Shown piece after piece: positions 54,349 through 57,000 of a stretch of DNA of 57,000 nucleotides. The notes under the pieces were generated by a model, which was not told the origin of the DNA, made no database searches, and was given only the letters and a program-made list of their open reading frames with translations. Source of the DNA: Neocallimastix lanati (nom. inval.). Its lineage: Eukaryota > Neocallimastigomycota > Neocallimastigomycetes > Neocallimastigales > Neocallimastigaceae. The stretch spans positions 1,479,001 through 1,536,000 of the forward strand of contig JACVTC010000015.1 of the NCBI GenBank assembly GCA_016946835.1. Direction: 5' to 3'. Within the stretch, counting starts at the first letter, position 1, and every line of letters starts with the position of its first letter. A program made the translations under genes and the position numbers.

Positions 54349-54885
54349 TATATATTATTTAATAATATTACAATAAATAATTTAATTATGAAGTATTATT
54401 GAAAGTTATATATTTTATACAATATAAGTTACAAGATACATTTTTTTTTTAATTTTTTTTAAATATTTTCAATAACTAATTTCATAAATTTAAAAATGAA
54501 ATTAAATAAATAAATAATTAAAATAAAATATAAAAATAAATAAAATTGAAAAAAATAGAATAAAATTCAATAATTATAATTATAAAAATTTTAACCAAGT
54601 GCAATATATCTTATTAAATTTTTATTTTTATTATCTATTTATTAATACATTAAAATATTTATTTTTTAATTTTATATTTCTTTACTTAATTAACAAGAAA
54701 AAATATATAAAACTTTATTGCTTCTTAAACATATTTCTAATATTGAATAAATTTTTAAAAAGAATTTCTTCGGTTTTTTTTTTTTTTTTTAAAGTTCTAA
54801 AATGATTTTAAGTTTATTAATAGATAATTAATTAATAAATAATTTATTTTAAATAAAAATTTTTATAATAATTAAAATTATATGA
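53795..54885. other. AT-rich centre of Hsp20 pair 2
   Basis: No gene. T and A runs (53774-53806, 54308-54346) and AT-rich sequence separate the two upstream regions. Confidence 0.7.
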
Positions 54886-54985
54886 TTTTTATCCAATAGA
54901 AATTAAAATAGAAATTTAAAAAAAATTTTTTTTTAAAATTTATTAATTACATTATAAATTTACGTAGAATAATACATTAAATATA

Positions 54986-55110
54986 TAGAAAATGTAGAAA
55001 ATGTAGAAATTTGTAGAAATTGATTTGTTCTATCTCACATATCTTATATATGTGAAAGTTTCTATTTATTATAATCAATGAATGCTTCACTAAAAAGAAT
55101 TACTAGAAAA
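54986..55110 (+). promoter_or_regulatory. Conserved upstream region of Hsp20 copy 4
   Basis: Four spaced GAA triplets (TAGAAAATG, TAGAAAATG, TAGAAATTTG, TAGAAATT; 54986-55020), then GAATGCTTCACTAAAAAGAA and TTACTAGAAAA (55079-55110). One more repeat unit than in copy 2. Confidence 0.45.
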
Positions 55111-55166
55111 CTTTATCTTTAAAAGAAATAGATATTATATTTTTTATATGATTTCAAAAAAAAAAA

Positions 55167-55174
55167 TATAAATA
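55167..55174 (+). promoter_or_regulatory. TATA box of Hsp20 copy 4
   Basis: TATAAATA followed by GCATTCATTTCTTCG, 208 bp before the start codon. Confidence 0.65.
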
Positions 55175-55381
55175 GCATTCATTTCTTCGAATAAAAATAT
55201 TTTCTTCATTAATTTTTATATTCAAATATATAAATAATAAATATTTAGAAAAATAAAACGCTTAAATAAAAAAAAAAAAAAAAGTAATATAATCGCTTAT
55301 TAAAAAATAATTTGATAAAACAAAAACAAACCTTAAAAAAAATAATTAATAAAACAAATAATAATATTTCAAATTATAAAA

Positions 55382-56098
55382 ATGTCTTTATTCATTCGCG
55401 AACATCCTTTATCAATTAGAAGAAATAATTCTTTATTAAGAAATTCATTATTCAATGATTTCGATAATGCTTTCGATAATGAATTTTTTAATCATCCTTT
55501 GATTACTTTCCCTACTTTATATCCTTATCCATATCTTTCTTATAATCCAATAAAGTCTTTAGAAAATCAAATTTCTAAAGCATTCAATAGTGATGTATTA
55601 AAATCTGTGGATTTCAGTCCAAAGATTAATTTGAGTGAAGATGAAAATAATTATTATATTCATGCTGATTTACCAGGTATGAAGAAGGATCAAGTTAAAA
55701 TGGAGATTTCAGATGAAGATCGTGTTTTAACTATTTCTGGTGAAAGAGAAATTATTATTGATGATTCTGATATGAAATCTAATAAGGATTCAACTAAAGA
55801 AGAAAATAATAAAGAAAATAATAAAGAAAATAATAAAGAAAATAATAAAGAAAATGCCAATGAAAATAAAGAATCCAAAAAGGAAGAACAAAAAGAAACT
55901 AAAAATGAAGAAAGTAATAATAAGAAATATAGTAGAATAGAATGTAGTTATGGTAAATTTTCAAGATCATTTAGTATTCCTGAAAATGCGGATATTAACA
56001 ATATCCAAGCCAAAATGGAAAATGGAGTTTTAGAAGTTGCTCTTAAAAAGATGGAAGCTCAAAAGAATGAACATAAACATTCTATTCAAATTCAGTAA
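55382..56098 (+). CDS. Small heat-shock protein Hsp20 (copy 4)
   Basis: 238 aa, intronless, closest to copy 3 in the C-terminal half (ENGVLEVALKK, four KENN units). The N-terminal arm reads NSLLRNSLFNDFDNAF, closer to copies 1 and 2, so the gene looks like a mosaic. The alpha-crystallin domain and terminal SIQIQ are intact. It starts at ATG 55382 in the context AAAAATGTC, shared by the intact copies. Confidence 0.95.
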   Translation: MSLFIREHPLSIRRNNSLLRNSLFNDFDNAFDNEFFNHPLITFPTLYPYPYLSYNPIKSLENQISKAFNSDVLKSVDFSPKINLSEDENNYYIHADLPGMKKDQVKMEISDEDRVLTISGEREIIIDDSDMKSNKDSTKEENNKENNKENNKENNKENANENKESKKEEQKETKNEESNNKKYSRIECSYGKFSRSFSIPENADINNIQAKMENGVLEVALKKMEAQKNEHKHSIQIQ

Positions 56099-56690
56099 AT
56101 TATCTAATTTACTAATCTTAAATAATTTTAATAATATTAAATAATGTATCAATCATAAGTTTTTTAAGTAATATATTATTTAATATTATTGATTATTACC
56201 TCATTATAATATTTAAAGAATACTTGAGTTTAAATAGATATAAATAATATAATTTAAATATTATATTATTTAATAAAGTATTTTCAAAAACTATCCTATT
56301 TATTCTAAATTATTTAGCTATTAATTTATATAAAATTATTGTAAATAAAATATATTGTAAATAAATAAAATAGAAAATAAAAAAAATTAAAATAAAAATA
56401 AAATTGTTTTATTTTTGTTATTTACATTTATGTGTTTTTAATTGAAGGAAAGAATATAATTTTTTTCCCAATATTAATAATTTTTAATAAATTATTACTA
56501 TTATTCCATTTATTTCATTATTTTGTTATAATTAGTCAAAATAATTAAAGTTTTTTATTTTCATTTTAATATCATTTTTAACAAAAAAATAATTCTTAGA
56601 AAATTATTAATTAAATGTTATTAGAAACAACATTTTACATTAATAGAAATTTATAATTTATATAAAAAAGAAGTAAAATAATAAAAATAA

Positions 56691-56756
56691 TACACTGATG
56701 AATACAGATGGGGTGTTGAAAATGGTGAATGGTGTGGACTTAAGGATTCTTGTTAA
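56691..56756 (+). pseudogene. Fungal dockerin (CBM10-type) fragment
   Basis: Reads YTDEYRWGVENGEWCGLKDS, then C and a stop. The pattern Y-T-D-E-x-x-W-G-V-E-N-x-x-W-C-G is the second half of the roughly 40-residue, Cys-rich non-catalytic docking domain of anaerobic fungal cellulosome enzymes. A stop (TAA) lies immediately upstream in frame. The first half with its cysteines is absent and no enzyme domain is nearby, so this is a relic or a misplaced last exon. It is the best single clue to the type of organism. Confidence 0.7.
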
Positions 56757-57000
56757 ATAAATTAAAAAAAAAAAAAAAATTGTTTTTTTTTTTTCCTTAA
56801 TTATTACTAATTTTTTAAATATATTAAAATGATGCTATTAAAAATTAAAGTGTACATTGAATTAATAAAAAGAAAAAAAAATTTAATTTTATTTCTAACT
56901 TTGTAATTAATCTTTTAAAAATAATTCTTCTTATTATTCTCATATAATCTAAAAATAAACAGTAAAATATTTGAAATATAAAATATATATTTTTCCTTTC
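56757..57000. other. AT-rich window end, no gene
   Basis: Poly-A/T runs and unique AT-rich sequence; nothing assignable. Confidence 0.6.

Larger units (their letters stand above)
52290..56480. repeat. Divergent Hsp20 pair 2, a long inverted repeat
   Basis: Left arm about 52290-53790 and right arm about 54890-56480, inverted copies of gene plus flanks. It is the same architecture as pair 1, and arms of the two pairs also match each other. The 3' flanks of copies 2 and 4 (from 50124 and 56099) are almost identical for about 370 bp. Confidence 0.85.

Noticed and set aside
54599-54805. 68-codon frame between Hsp20 copies 3 and 4
   Set aside because: AT-rich, lacking an ATG in a credible context and any motif; not conserved in the corresponding place of pair 1.

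Overview
The window is eukaryotic nuclear DNA, almost certainly from an anaerobic gut fungus (Neocallimastigomycota). The clues are extreme A+T content, long homopolymer and trinucleotide tracts, very Asn-rich proteins, many short AT-rich introns, Ty3/gypsy elements, a cluster of intronless Hsp20 genes, and near the right edge a short relic of the fungal dockerin (CBM10-type) motif known from cellulosome enzymes of these fungi. This assignment is inferred from content, not from a search.

Region 1 (1-18350) is a retrotransposon cluster against a tRNA-Ser(GCT) gene at 18252-18333. It holds a + strand Ty3/gypsy element (99-6786), a - strand Ty3/gypsy element of another family directly abutting it (6788-14773), and three solo LTRs in a row (14778-18237), the last ending 14 bp before the tRNA. 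Several junctions carry the same five bases, ACACA. The first 17 bases of the same tRNA gene reappear at 84-100, where the first element starts. Both pol genes are almost intact, and each carries one small frameshift in a T run.

Region 2 (18350-32460) has no convincing intact gene. It contains decayed + strand Ty3 integrase pieces (about 19985-20205 and 21490-21895), an unexplained more complex block (20830-21310), a 1.4 kb foldback-like region (22255-23690) followed by a CGA/GAG-rich block, and about 8 kb of AT-rich simple repeats.

Region 3 (32463-43339) is one gene that I can assemble from 18 exons. All splice phases agree and the coding length is 6237 nt (2078 aa). It encodes a metallophosphoesterase-like DUF2433-type domain whose metal ligands are largely replaced, a small RRM-like domain, and a tail of more than 1100 residues dominated by Asn and Met-Asn repeats.

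Region 4 (44170-56480) is an Hsp20 (small heat-shock protein) array: one pseudogene and four intact genes in strictly alternating orientation (+ - + - +). The intact genes form two divergent pairs, each a long inverted repeat that includes coding sequence, 3' flank and promoter. A decayed non-LTR (LINE-type) reverse transcriptase relic lies between the pseudogene and the first intact gene. The dockerin relic lies beyond the last Hsp20 gene.
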